Positions 7,408 through 15,956 of a stretch of 19,627 bases of DNA are shown piece by piece (the stretch's first letter is position 1; every line of letters starts with the position of its first letter). Source of the DNA: Balneolales bacterium (GTDB lineage Bacteria; Bacteroidota; Rhodothermia; Balneolales; Natronogracilivirgulaceae); contig SLQI01000330.1 of assembly GCA_007131535.1 (NCBI GenBank), positions 1 through 19,627 of the forward strand. The letters run 5' to 3'. The notes beneath the pieces are model-generated. The model was not told the origin of the DNA. It did not search any database and was given only the letters and a program-made list of their open reading frames with translations. Both the position numbers and the translations under genes were made by a program.

Positions 7408-10314
7408 ATGCGTAGTCGCTCATCTCTGCTATTAATGTTTATGCTGATACTCCCTGCGGTTGTTACAGCACAAATATCAACTGATCCAGCTTTCCCTACG
7501 ATCGATCAGCCAGTCACGATTACCTTTAACGCCGAAAATACAAATCTGGAAGGGTTTGACCGGGTTTTTGCTCATACCGGAGTGCATATTCTGGATGGAG
7601 CGCAGTGGCAGAATGTTATCGGAGACTGGGGGGATAATGACGTTCAACCGGAGTTGGAACAAGATGAGGAGGATGAAAATATCTTCCGGCTCGAAATTGA
7701 AAACATCCGGGAATTTTATGGCCTCGGGGAAGATCAAGATGTGGAAGCATTGGCATTTGTATTTCGAAGTGCCGATTCGGGAACCCAAACCGAAGACCTG
7801 TTTGTGGAGCTGTTGACCGATGAAATGCTCGTACGCTTTGATCGTCCTTCAATGAGCAGATTAAATCCACTGTTCGCCGAAGTTGGCGACGAATATGAAG
7901 TAGAAGCCGTAGCGGGCTCCCCGTTTGCTCCCATCATTGAGATGAGATTATTTGTTGATGATGAAGAAGTCGCGGTCAGTGAGGAGGATCAGATTACCTA
8001 CTCACTTGAAATAGAGAATGAAGGGCGAACCGAGTTACGGGTTGAAGCCGAAGATGAAGATGGGAATCAAGAAGAAGCTTCTTCCTTTATCATGGTCAAC
8101 GAACCGGTGGTGGAAGAACCACGTCCCGAAGGAATAGAAGACGGCATCACTTATCACGAAGAGGACGACTCCAAAGTCACCCTTTCCATGTTTGCCCCGG
8201 AAAACGAGTTTGTCTATGTTCTCGGGGATTTTAACGACTGGGAGATTCACCCCGATTTTATGATGCACCGGGATGATACCGGCGAGTTTGACGGACCTCA
8301 CTTCTGGCTTGAAATTGATGATCTTAATCCGGGTGAAGAGTATGGCTTTCAGTATTTTGTGGATGGCGATGTTCGTACCGGTGATCTTTATTCGACTAAA
8401 GTGCTGGACCCGTGGAATGATTATTACCTGAGAGAGGATGGAATTTATCCGGATTTAAAAGAATACCCCCATGACAAAACCGTGGGGATGGTAAGTGTAC
8501 TTCAGACCGGGAGGGATGACTTCAACTGGCAGGCCACCGATTACGAGCGACCGGATCAGGAGGAGCTGGTGATTTATGAGCTGGTCATCCGGGACTTTCT
8601 GGATGAAGGCACCTATAGCAACATGGCCGATACGCTGGACTATTTCGAGCGGCTCGGTGTCAACGCTATTGAACTGATGCCGGTATCTCAGTTCGATGGT
8701 AATATCAGCTGGGGGTATAATCCTTCCTTTCATTTAGCTGTAGACAAAGCCTACGGTCCGGCAGAAGACCTGAAGCGGCTGGTTGATGAAGCCCATCAGC
8801 GCGGAATTGCCGTTATTCTGGACGTCGTTTATAACCATGCGACGAATTTATCACCGTTCATTCAATTATACGGAACCGATGCCGATGAAAACCCGTTTCT
8901 GGGACCGGGTCATGCCTGGAGCGTGTTTAATCATCTCAATCACGATCACCCTTACATTCAATATTGGATGGACCGAGCCAATCGCCATTGGATGGAGAAG
9001 TTTAACGTAGACGGCTACCGGTTCGATCTCACCAAAGGATTTACAGCCAATGATCTGGTAAGAGATAATGTCGATGCCTATAACCAGGATCGCGTTGATA
9101 ACCTGAAACGAATGGGTGATGAACTCTGGGCATTTGATGACCGGGCTTACCTCATCCTGGAGCATTTCCAGCGTGAAGAAGAGTTGGAGCTGGCACCTTA
9201 TGGATTGGATCAGGGTTATCCGGGCATGATGTTTTGGAATAACCTCAACAATCAATATTCCGAGATGACCATGGGGTATACCTCCAATCTGAATGATACT
9301 TATTATGGCAATCTGGATATGGACGTTGCCAATGCTATAACCTACATGGAAAGCCACGATGAACAGTGGTTGATGCTCAAAAACCTGAAGTTTGGCAATT
9401 CAAGTGATGACAGCCGGCACGATGTGACGGATCTGACTACCGCGCTTAATAGGCAAAAAGCTGCCGGAGCCTTTTTTCTGACTATCCCGGGGCCAAGAAT
9501 GCTGTGGCAGTTTGGGGAGCTGGGCTATGGAGGCAAAGACCAAGAATGCCTGAAACCTGGCGACGGCAGTGATGGCGACTGCGAGCCTGGTGACCCGGGC
9601 CGTACCGACCCCAAACCCGTACGATGGGAGTATTACGAAGATGAAAACCGACAGAGTTTATACCAGACCTGGAGCTGGCTGCTGAAATTGCGCAATGAGT
9701 TTGAAGTATTCTCCAGTACCGATACAGAGGTGGAACTGGATGTTTCCGACCGGGATAAAATCATCCGCCTCAGCAACGAGGATGATATGGATGTCGTCAT
9801 TATTGGTAATTTTGATGTCAATCCAAGAGAGGTGGAGTTTGAGTTTACAGAGGCGGGCACCACTTGGTATGACTTTTTCAGGGATGAAGAAATTCATCTT
9901 ATTGCCGGCGATTTAACCTACTCCGTAGAGTTGGGAGCGGGCCACTTCAAGCTCTTTACCAGCGAAGATACCGGACTGACTCCCCCGGAAAATGCGGGCG
10001 TTCCCACAAGTGTTGAGGAAGAGTTGGTTGATGGCGGTGAACTCCCCGCTCAAACCGCTTTAAAGTCCAATTATCCCAACCCTTTTAATCCGGATACGCA
10101 AATACCTTTTCAGCTGTCTGAAAGCGGTCAGGTTACGATGAAAGTATTTGACATACTTGGAAGGGAAGTGACCGCGCTCATCCAAAACGAGGAGTATAGC
10201 GCCGGCACCCACCAGGTAACTTTTGATGGTTCCAACCTGAGCAGCGGCACCTATTTAATCCGGATGGAAGCCAACGGAAAGGTTTTCACCAACCAAATGA
10301 TGTTGATCAAATAG
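7408..10314 (+). CDS. Secreted GH13 alpha-glucan hydrolase with T9SS tail
   Basis: This 968-residue enzyme starts with a signal peptide cleaved near VVTA (residue 21). An N-terminal beta domain (about 22-140, DUF4961-like) is followed by an Ig-like piece (about 145-235), a CBM48-like domain (about 245-350, VYVLGDFNDW), the GH13 barrel (about 380-780), a C-terminal beta domain, and a T9SS tail (about 885-968, SNYPNPFNPDTQ, ending MMLIK). The conserved GH13 regions are visible: DVVYNH (472-477), GYRFD with nucleophile Asp540, acid/base Glu585 in LILEHF, and Asp651 in MESHDEQ, so it should be active. It should cut starch-like alpha-glucans outside the cell; whether it is an amylase, pullulanase-like or another GH13 type is not decided here. 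Only two cysteines were seen (714 and 725), probably a disulfide loop. It lies 48 bp behind a LacI gene and ends at a strong terminator. No clear Shine-Dalgarno precedes the ATG. Confidence 0.92.
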   Translation: MRSRSSLLLMFMLILPAVVTAQISTDPAFPTIDQPVTITFNAENTNLEGFDRVFAHTGVHILDGAQWQNVIGDWGDNDVQPELEQDEEDENIFRLEIENIREFYGLGEDQDVEALAFVFRSADSGTQTEDLFVELLTDEMLVRFDRPSMSRLNPLFAEVGDEYEVEAVAGSPFAPIIEMRLFVDDEEVAVSEEDQITYSLEIENEGRTELRVEAEDEDGNQEEASSFIMVNEPVVEEPRPEGIEDGITYHEEDDSKVTLSMFAPENEFVYVLGDFNDWEIHPDFMMHRDDTGEFDGPHFWLEIDDLNPGEEYGFQYFVDGDVRTGDLYSTKVLDPWNDYYLREDGIYPDLKEYPHDKTVGMVSVLQTGRDDFNWQATDYERPDQEELVIYELVIRDFLDEGTYSNMADTLDYFERLGVNAIELMPVSQFDGNISWGYNPSFHLAVDKAYGPAEDLKRLVDEAHQRGIAVILDVVYNHATNLSPFIQLYGTDADENPFLGPGHAWSVFNHLNHDHPYIQYWMDRANRHWMEKFNVDGYRFDLTKGFTANDLVRDNVDAYNQDRVDNLKRMGDELWAFDDRAYLILEHFQREEELELAPYGLDQGYPGMMFWNNLNNQYSEMTMGYTSNLNDTYYGNLDMDVANAITYMESHDEQWLMLKNLKFGNSSDDSRHDVTDLTTALNRQKAAGAFFLTIPGPRMLWQFGELGYGGKDQECLKPGDGSDGDCEPGDPGRTDPKPVRWEYYEDENRQSLYQTWSWLLKLRNEFEVFSSTDTEVELDVSDRDKIIRLSNEDDMDVVIIGNFDVNPREVEFEFTEAGTTWYDFFRDEEIHLIAGDLTYSVELGAGHFKLFTSEDTGLTPPENAGVPTSVEEELVDGGELPAQTALKSNYPNPFNPDTQIPFQLSESGQVTMKVFDILGREVTALIQNEEYSAGTHQVTFDGSNLSSGTYLIRMEANGKVFTNQMMLIK

Positions 10315-10341
10315 ATCAGTATTTCGATGTAAGCTTCTTAC

Positions 10342-10391
10342 AAGGCGCGTTCGGCAGGGGGTTAAGGCCGCTGTTGAATGCGCCTTTTTTT
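10342..10391 (+). terminator. Intrinsic terminator after the secreted GH13 gene
   Basis: A 16-bp stem (10342-10357 with 10371-10386, outer part AAGGCGC/GCGCCTT, three G-T wobbles) carries a 13-nt loop and runs into seven T (10385-10391). It starts 28 bp after the stop codon. Confidence 0.9.
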
Positions 10392-10833
10392 GTTGCGGTA
10401 TCGCTCTCTTTCATGTCTCACTTTCACAATGTGGCCCGACATAAACGGATGGGTGGCAATTTCAGTGCATCACTCGACTTCTTTGTAAAGCATATTCCAC
10501 TCAATTCTGATTACCGGCTCAGGAAAATTCAATCGATCCCAGGTGGAAAACCCAACTCAACTCTGCTTGATATGTATCACGCTACATCAAAATGGGGACT
10601 GAATTCGAAGAAGGTTACACCTATCAACCGAATAATGTTGTAATTTGTGAGCTCGGGATACTTAATATGCCGCAATATGATGCCGCGATTTTCTTGTGAA
10701 ATGAAACAATATCAACTCAATGTAAATTTATGTAACGGTATTTGTGACAGTGCCCGAAACAACGATAAATAGCTATGAAAGGCAATTGGTCTTTTATGCA
10801 CCACAAAAGGTCGGTTTTTTCGGAAAAAATACT

Positions 10834-10861
10834 TTGATAATGAAAGCGCTTTCACTATATT
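10834..10861 (+). promoter_or_regulatory. Predicted promoter of the susCDE operon
   Basis: A -35-like TTGATA (10834-10839), a 16-nt spacer and a -10-like TATATT (10856-10861). A T6-CGG-A6 tract (10815-10829) lies just upstream and could act like an UP element. The spacer is almost filled by the LacI-type palindrome. The GH13 lipoprotein gene has a similar arrangement (TTGAAG, 16 nt, TATATT). A TTTG (10833-10836) would also fit a Bacteroidota -33 box, but the matching -7 element is imperfect. Transcription would start near 10868, leaving about 460 nt of leader before susC. Confidence 0.5.
10841..10854. promoter_or_regulatory. LacI-family operator (perfect 14-bp palindrome)
   Basis: TGAAAGCGCTTTCA is a perfect palindrome with the central CG typical of LacI/GalR-family operators and fits the cre-like consensus TGNAANCGNTNNCA. 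It lies between the -35-like and -10-like boxes, where a bound repressor would block RNA polymerase. Both LacI proteins in the window carry the same CcpA-like recognition helix and are the natural candidates to bind it. I found no second full copy in the other intergenic gaps. Confidence 0.7.
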
Positions 10862-10877
10862 ATGTAAAACAAGGTAA

Positions 10878-10899
10878 ACCTTTGCCTGCTTGCAAAGGT
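10878..10899 (+). other. Stem-loop near the predicted 5' end of the susC leader
   Basis: ACCTTTGC pairs perfectly with GCAAAGGT (8 bp) around a 6-nt CTGCTT loop. It begins about 10 nt after the predicted transcription start. AAGGT at 10871-10875 duplicates part of the 3' arm, so a competing fold is conceivable. No T-run follows, so it is not a terminator. It may stabilise the 5' end of the transcript or belong to a leader regulator. Confidence 0.4.
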
Positions 10900-10933
10900 C
10901 GAGAGTGTTGATTTAAACGAACTACTTTTTTAA

Positions 10934-10955
10934 TAGAGGTTAGTTCATACTATTT
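10934..10955 (+). repeat. Copy 2 of the motif shared with the first LacI upstream region
   Basis: TAGAGGTT, six bases, TACTATTT, the same ends and spacing as at 6234-6255, preceded by a similar ACTTT...AATAG stretch. Here it lies about 70 bp after the predicted susC promoter and 371 bp before the gene. Confidence 0.35.
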
Positions 10956-11094
10956 GGAACTGCTCTGAACAATTGCGGTTAGGAAAATATCAATCGGATC
11001 ATTAGATACCATACACAGCATAGTCATTGATATTCAGCGATTTGTTAAGAGAGTTACTGCCAGGGAACAAAAAGTTTAGAAAGCGAAAACGTGA

Positions 11095-11129
11095 TGTAAG
11101 TTTTTACAAAACCCTCCTTTACAATGTAA
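11095..11129. repeat. Cluster of TGTAA/TTACA half-sites
   Basis: TGTAA-GTTT-TTACA (11095-11108) is followed after 10 bp by TTACA-A-TGTAA (11119-11129), giving four half-sites in 35 bp. Further TGTAA copies are at 10721, 10731 and 10863. These may be regulator half-sites or simple AT-rich chance. Confidence 0.25.
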
Positions 11130-11326
11130 TTATACTCTCCTGATAAATGGTGTGTATGATGAGATAAATAAAGGAAATCGGTAAATCAGAGAGAATCTGA
11201 GTTATGCAATTGATTGTTTGATACGGGGCAGTTAGCTATGACACCCCCTATTAGAATTAAGAGCTGCGGATAGTAGCATACTGCGGCCGAATTATACCTG
11301 CTATAAAGGTAGACTTATCGCTAATC

Positions 11327-14300
11327 ATGTTAATAGTGAAAGCTATGTATTTAAAAGAAGTTGGAATAATTTTTTTTCTGTCTTTTCTGTTTTTTACGTC
11401 CCCTTTAATTCCTGAATACGGAAATCTTGCAGCACAAGATCTGCAGCTGGAAGGCCGGGTGATAGACATAGACACAGAAGAGCCATTGATCGGTGTAAAT
11501 ATTATCGTAGTCGGTACGGATCGAGGTACGACCACCGATTTGAATGGAAATTTCCGTTTACGCGTAAATCCGGATGATGTGCTGAGATTCAGGTATGTTG
11601 GTTATCAGTCTACCGAAGTACCGGTTGACGGGCGAACCAGTATTACTGTAGAGCTCAGAAGCGAAGCCATTTACGGAGACGAAGTTGTCGTAATCGGCTA
11701 CGGAGAACGAAGAGTGGAGGATAATACCGGTTCGATTCGGAGAGTCTCCAGCGATAATTTCAATGTAGGGGCCATTAATTCTCCCGGTGAACTCTTTAAA
11801 GGGAAAATACCCGGAGTTAATGTAACTTCTGCAGACGGTGCGCCCGGAAGTGGTCCGACAATCCGGATCCGGGGTGGTTCTTCGCTTTCAGCCAGCAATG
11901 AGCCACTGTACGTCATTGACGGAGTGCCGATGCCGCCGGGGGGAATCTCCGGAGTTCGGGATCCGCTCAGCAATATCAATCCCAATGATATCGAGTCAAT
12001 TACTGTTTTGAGGGATGCTTCAGCTACTGCTATTTATGGCTCCCGGGCTTCTAATGGCGTTATCATGATTGAGACGAAAAGCGGACAAATCGGGCAGCCA
12101 CTGCGCTTAAGCTACACCGGCCGATATTCCTATGAAACCGAACGCGACCGCATCGATGTGCTTTCAGCAGATGAATTTCGTGAGCTGATTGTCGGTCATT
12201 TCGGCGACAGAGGTCAGGAACGGCTCGGAGAGTTTGATACCAACTGGCAGGATCAGATCTACAGTAATGCATTTACCCAGGATCACAATATAAGTCTTTC
12301 CGGTGCTTATGAGCAGCTTCCCTATCATCTGTCCGTTGGGTTTACCGATGACTATGGCCTTCTGGAAACTTCCAATAATCAACGATTGACCGGAGCTGTA
12401 AGACTTACCCCATCTTTTTTAAATGGTGACCTGGGGGTAGACTTTAACCTCAGGGGGACCAGAGATGGTAACCGATTTGCACCCGATGAGGCCATAAGCA
12501 CGGCACTTGCATTCGATCCCACCAGCCCGGTAAGAGACGAAGACTCTCCGTTTGGTGGTTATTACGCGGTATTGGATGCAGACGGCACCCCAATAGATAT
12601 TGCGCCAAACAATCCGGTTGCATTAATAAATCAGACCCGGGATGAATCCACGGTTTATCGTGCAATAGGAAATCTTCAACTTGATTACGCACTACCATTT
12701 GTTCCGGATCTTGAAGCCAGCCTGAATCTTGGTTTTGATTATTCAGACGTAGGTGACGGTACCGTACGGGTTCCAGATGATGCGGCATTTCAGTTCGTTA
12801 GCCCGGTTATTGCCGGTGAGCGTACCGAGTATGATCAGCGGAGAGAGAATCAGCTGCTGGATTTTTACCTCAATTACGATACCGACCTGGAAGACCTTCG
12901 AAGCAATATCGCGGCAACCGCCGGTTATTCCTGGTCTCATAATTATGAGGAAGGAGCAACCTATTCCACCAACTATAACCGCCAGGATACCCTGATCGTC
13001 AATACGGATACCGAGTATAAAACCGAAAACTACCTTGTATCTTTTTTCGGACGCGTCAACTACTCCTTGATGGACCGATATCGCTTGACGGCCACTATGC
13101 GTGCCGATGGTTCTTCCCGATTCTCTGAAGACAACCGGTGGGGGTACTTTCCGTCTATGGCTGTTGCCTGGAATATCAACCGGGAACCGTTTATGAGGCA
13201 GTTTAATCAGCTTTCCAACCTCACACTTCGGTTTGGGTATGGCGTCACCGGTCAGCAGGAAATCCTGCAGGGAAATTATCCCTATCTGGCCCGTTATACC
13301 TTCAGTGAGATGGATGCCCGGTACCGGTTCGGGGATGAATATGTTCAAACCCTTCGACCGGAAGGCTACAATGCCGAGCTGAAGTGGGAGGAAACGACTA
13401 CCTACAACCTGGCACTCGATTACGGGTTTAATAACAACCGGATACAAGGATCAATTGAAGCTTACCACCGCACGACCGATGATCTGCTGAATGTTATACC
13501 GGTACCGGCAGGCTCTAACTTCACGAACCGTATCATTTCCAATGTGGGTTCACTCGAAGTACAGGGGCTGGAGTTTGATATCAGCGCGAGCCCGGTTGTT
13601 ACCCGTGATATTTTCTGGAATGTAAGCTTTAATGCAAGCTATAACTTCAATGAAATTACACAGCTTACCACCGTAGATGATCCCGACTATATCGGTGTGG
13701 AAACCGGCGGGATTGCCGGAGGTGTGGGTAACACCATTCAAATACATTCGGTTGGTCACCCACGCAGTTCTTTCTACGTATTTGAGCAGGTATATGATGC
13801 CAATGGCAATCCTGTTGAAGGAGCGTATGTGGATCGTACCGGCGACGGCCGGATAACGAGCGCGGATATGTACCGGCTGGGAAGTCCGGACCCCGATTTC
13901 GTCTTGGGACTTTCATCAACCCTGAATTACCGAAACTGGGATGCAACTGTAGCGACACGCGCTCATATCGGTAACTATGTGTATAACAATGTGGAATCCC
14001 AGTATGGCTTCTACGATGAATTGCTGTATGGTCAGTATTTGAGAAACGCGACCACTTCTATCAGAGAGACCGGATTCGTTAATGCGCGTTTCCATTCCGA
14101 TCACTTCGTAGAAGATGCCTCCTTTTTCCGAATGGATAACATATCGGTAGGCTACACCTTCCCCAACCTGTTTGATCTGGGCACTTCCGTGCGATTATCC
14201 GGTACGGTGAATAACGTATTCGTGATTACCAATTACAGCGGCCTCGACCCCGAAGTATTCGGCGGTATAGATAACCAGATTTACCCGAGACCCCGCACTT

Positions 14301-14329
14301 TCGTATTGGGCCTGAATATCGATTTATAA
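11327..14329 (+). CDS. susC: SusC/RagA-family TonB-dependent outer-membrane transporter
   Basis: The 1000-residue receptor is of normal SusC length. After the signal peptide (about 1-37, ending near NLAA) comes a carboxypeptidase-regulatory-like domain (about 40-115, LEGRVIDIDTEEPLIGVNI, ending in a G-Y-Q-S-T-E-V-P stretch). A TonB-box-like EVVVIGYG lies at about 118-125. The plug has the SusC signatures PGVNV, IRIRGGSSLSASNEPLYVID and ESITVLRDASATAIYGSRAS, and a long beta-barrel follows. SusC works with SusD as a lidded pair to import oligosaccharides into the periplasm using TonB energy. The substrate is probably maltodextrin, judged from the two GH13 neighbours and SusE. The start at 11327 gives the longest frame; ATG at 11345 (MYLKEVG) is an equally possible start with a better-looking signal peptide. 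susD follows after 25 bp. No cysteine was seen. Confidence 0.95.
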   Translation: MLIVKAMYLKEVGIIFFLSFLFFTSPLIPEYGNLAAQDLQLEGRVIDIDTEEPLIGVNIIVVGTDRGTTTDLNGNFRLRVNPDDVLRFRYVGYQSTEVPVDGRTSITVELRSEAIYGDEVVVIGYGERRVEDNTGSIRRVSSDNFNVGAINSPGELFKGKIPGVNVTSADGAPGSGPTIRIRGGSSLSASNEPLYVIDGVPMPPGGISGVRDPLSNINPNDIESITVLRDASATAIYGSRASNGVIMIETKSGQIGQPLRLSYTGRYSYETERDRIDVLSADEFRELIVGHFGDRGQERLGEFDTNWQDQIYSNAFTQDHNISLSGAYEQLPYHLSVGFTDDYGLLETSNNQRLTGAVRLTPSFLNGDLGVDFNLRGTRDGNRFAPDEAISTALAFDPTSPVRDEDSPFGGYYAVLDADGTPIDIAPNNPVALINQTRDESTVYRAIGNLQLDYALPFVPDLEASLNLGFDYSDVGDGTVRVPDDAAFQFVSPVIAGERTEYDQRRENQLLDFYLNYDTDLEDLRSNIAATAGYSWSHNYEEGATYSTNYNRQDTLIVNTDTEYKTENYLVSFFGRVNYSLMDRYRLTATMRADGSSRFSEDNRWGYFPSMAVAWNINREPFMRQFNQLSNLTLRFGYGVTGQQEILQGNYPYLARYTFSEMDARYRFGDEYVQTLRPEGYNAELKWEETTTYNLALDYGFNNNRIQGSIEAYHRTTDDLLNVIPVPAGSNFTNRIISNVGSLEVQGLEFDISASPVVTRDIFWNVSFNASYNFNEITQLTTVDDPDYIGVETGGIAGGVGNTIQIHSVGHPRSSFYVFEQVYDANGNPVEGAYVDRTGDGRITSADMYRLGSPDPDFVLGLSSTLNYRNWDATVATRAHIGNYVYNNVESQYGFYDELLYGQYLRNATTSIRETGFVNARFHSDHFVEDASFFRMDNISVGYTFPNLFDLGTSVRLSGTVNNVFVITNYSGLDPEVFGGIDNQIYPRPRTFVLGLNIDL

Positions 14330-14354
14330 CAGAAACTTTTTAACTGCCGAAATC

Positions 14355-15929
14355 ATGAAAAGTAATAACCTCAGAATTATTCTGTTTGCATTCATCGTTG
14401 CGGTCATGCCCTTTTGGACCTACTCGTGCATCGATGATTTGTCAACATCTCCGATAGACCAAAGGGAAGTCACTTCCGATCTTGTCTATGACTCCCCGGA
14501 AAATTTCCGCAAAGTACTCGCTAAGCTCTACGCTGGTTTAGCCGTAACCGGCCAGGAAGGGCCGGCCGGAAATCCGGATATTCAGGGCATTGATGAAGGG
14601 TTTTCCAGCTATCTGCGTCAGTACTGGGTGCACCAGGAAATTCCCACCGATGAAGCCGTAGTAGGCTGGGCCGACCCCGGTTTGCCGGATTTCAACACCC
14701 AGAGCTGGGGGCCAGGTAATGATTTTGTGATGGCCATGTACAGCCGCATATTCTATAATATTACTCTGGCTAACGAATTTATTCGAAATGCCCGTGATGA
14801 AGACGACGAGCAGATTCAACGATATCATGCCGAAGCACGCTTTCTCAGAGCATTAAGCTACTGGCATGCCCTGGATCTGTTTGGAGGCAATGTACCGTTT
14901 GTGACAGAAGAGGACCCGATTGGCGCTTTTCTTCCTGAATCCATCGGCGAGGAAGCATTGTTTGACTTCATCGAAAGCGAGCTGTTGGCTATTGAAGGTG
15001 AGATGGTGCCCCCTCGCGAAAATGAATATGGCCGGGCTGATCGGGCTGCCGCCTGGACGGTCCTCTCTAAACTTTATCTGAACGCAGAAGTTTATATCGG
15101 TCAGCCTATGTGGAGCGACGCGCGAATGTATGCCGAGCGAGTTATCGATGAAGGAGGATACTCGTTGAACAGCAGCTACGAGCAATTGTTCCGCTCCAAT
15201 AATGATGAAGCAGAGGGTGTAATTTTCGCAGTTCCATTTCACCAAAGTAATACTCAGACTTTCGGTGGCACCAACTTTATCGTTCACGCTGCCGTTGGCG
15301 GCAGTATGAGCGCTATCGAGTTCGGCATAGGCACTGGCTGGGAAGGGCATCGCGTAACCCCGCAGTTTGTCGATAAATTTGATGAAGAAAATGACGGACG
15401 CGCTTTATTTCATACGGACGGGCAAAGCCGGGAAATAACGCAATTGACTGATTTTAATGAAGGGTATGCCGTAACCAAATGGCGAAATGTACCTTATGTG
15501 GAAGACGGCGAAGTTGACCCCGTTGCATCAGAATATGTTGATGTGGACTTCCCGATGTTTCGTCTGGCCGATGTTTACCTGATCTATGCTGAGGCCACTG
15601 TACGTGGTGGAGGTGGCAGCATGGCCAGAGCTGTCGAGCTGGTAAATGAAATACGTGAACGTGCCTATGGCGATAATACCGGTAATATATCCCAGGGTGA
15701 GCTTACGGAAGGCTTCATCCTGGATGAGCGTGCACGCGAACTCTATTGGGAAGGCCATCGCAGAACCGACCTGGTTCGATACGATTATTTCACCACATCG
15801 GATTATGTCTGGGCATGGAAAGGCGGTGACCAAGAGGGATCAGCCACATCACCACACCTGAATCTATATCCCATCCCAACCTCGGATATTAATGCCAATC
15901 CGAACCTGACACAAAATCCGGGTTACTAA
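14355..15929 (+). CDS. susD: SusD/RagB-family glycan-binding lipoprotein
   Basis: The 524-residue protein has a lipoprotein signal with acylated Cys25 (MPFWTYSC), so it should be anchored at the outer membrane and exposed at the surface. The N-terminal SusD part (about 30-200) contains the helical region IQRYHAEARFLRALSYWHAL at about 153-172. The C-terminal part has the family motif RARELYWEGHRRTDLVRYD at 459-477 and the closing LYPIPTSDINANPNL. SusD binds the glycan and acts as a lid on SusC. It is placed 25 bp after susC and 27 bp before susE, without a clear Shine-Dalgarno, as is usual in this phylum. Starch-type specificity is inferred from the neighbours; residues that contact glycan could not be assigned by eye. 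Confidence 0.95.
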   Translation: MKSNNLRIILFAFIVAVMPFWTYSCIDDLSTSPIDQREVTSDLVYDSPENFRKVLAKLYAGLAVTGQEGPAGNPDIQGIDEGFSSYLRQYWVHQEIPTDEAVVGWADPGLPDFNTQSWGPGNDFVMAMYSRIFYNITLANEFIRNARDEDDEQIQRYHAEARFLRALSYWHALDLFGGNVPFVTEEDPIGAFLPESIGEEALFDFIESELLAIEGEMVPPRENEYGRADRAAAWTVLSKLYLNAEVYIGQPMWSDARMYAERVIDEGGYSLNSSYEQLFRSNNDEAEGVIFAVPFHQSNTQTFGGTNFIVHAAVGGSMSAIEFGIGTGWEGHRVTPQFVDKFDEENDGRALFHTDGQSREITQLTDFNEGYAVTKWRNVPYVEDGEVDPVASEYVDVDFPMFRLADVYLIYAEATVRGGGGSMARAVELVNEIRERAYGDNTGNISQGELTEGFILDERARELYWEGHRRTDLVRYDYFTTSDYVWAWKGGDQEGSATSPHLNLYPIPTSDINANPNLTQNPGY

Positions 15930-15956
15930 ATCCGCTTAACGCTTAATTATAAGACG

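Larger units (their letters stand above)
10392..11326. other. Long intergenic regulatory region upstream of susC
   Basis: About 935 bp, more AT-rich than the flanking genes, without a convincing gene on either strand. An open frame of 89 codons (10374-10643) begins inside the terminator and has no recognisable content. The second half holds the operator-promoter, the hairpin, the shared motif and the TGTAA/TTACA cluster listed separately. A weak hairpin (10788-10795 with 10805-10812, two wobbles) followed by six T lies just before the promoter. A weak Bacteroidota-style pair, TTG at 11210 and TAGCTATG at 11233 (20-nt spacer), could be a second promoter nearer susC. Nothing specific was recognised in 10392-10720. 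Confidence 0.6.

Noticed and set aside
10374..10643. Open frame of 89 codons in the gap after the secreted GH13 gene
   Set aside because: It starts inside the 3' arm of a strong terminator, has no recognisable domain and no ribosome binding site. A decayed gene cannot be excluded, but nothing supports a live one.
10788..10820. Hairpin followed by six T just before the susC promoter, as a possible terminator
   Set aside because: The stem has only eight pairs, two of them wobbles, and the upstream gene already has a strong terminator about 400 bp earlier.
11079..11092. AGAAAGCGAAAACG as a second LacI operator
   Set aside because: Only one half matches the palindrome at 10841; the other half does not mirror it.
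12743..13447. Antisense open frame (234 codons) inside susC
   Set aside because: It lies wholly within a well-supported SusC barrel region and has no motif of its own.
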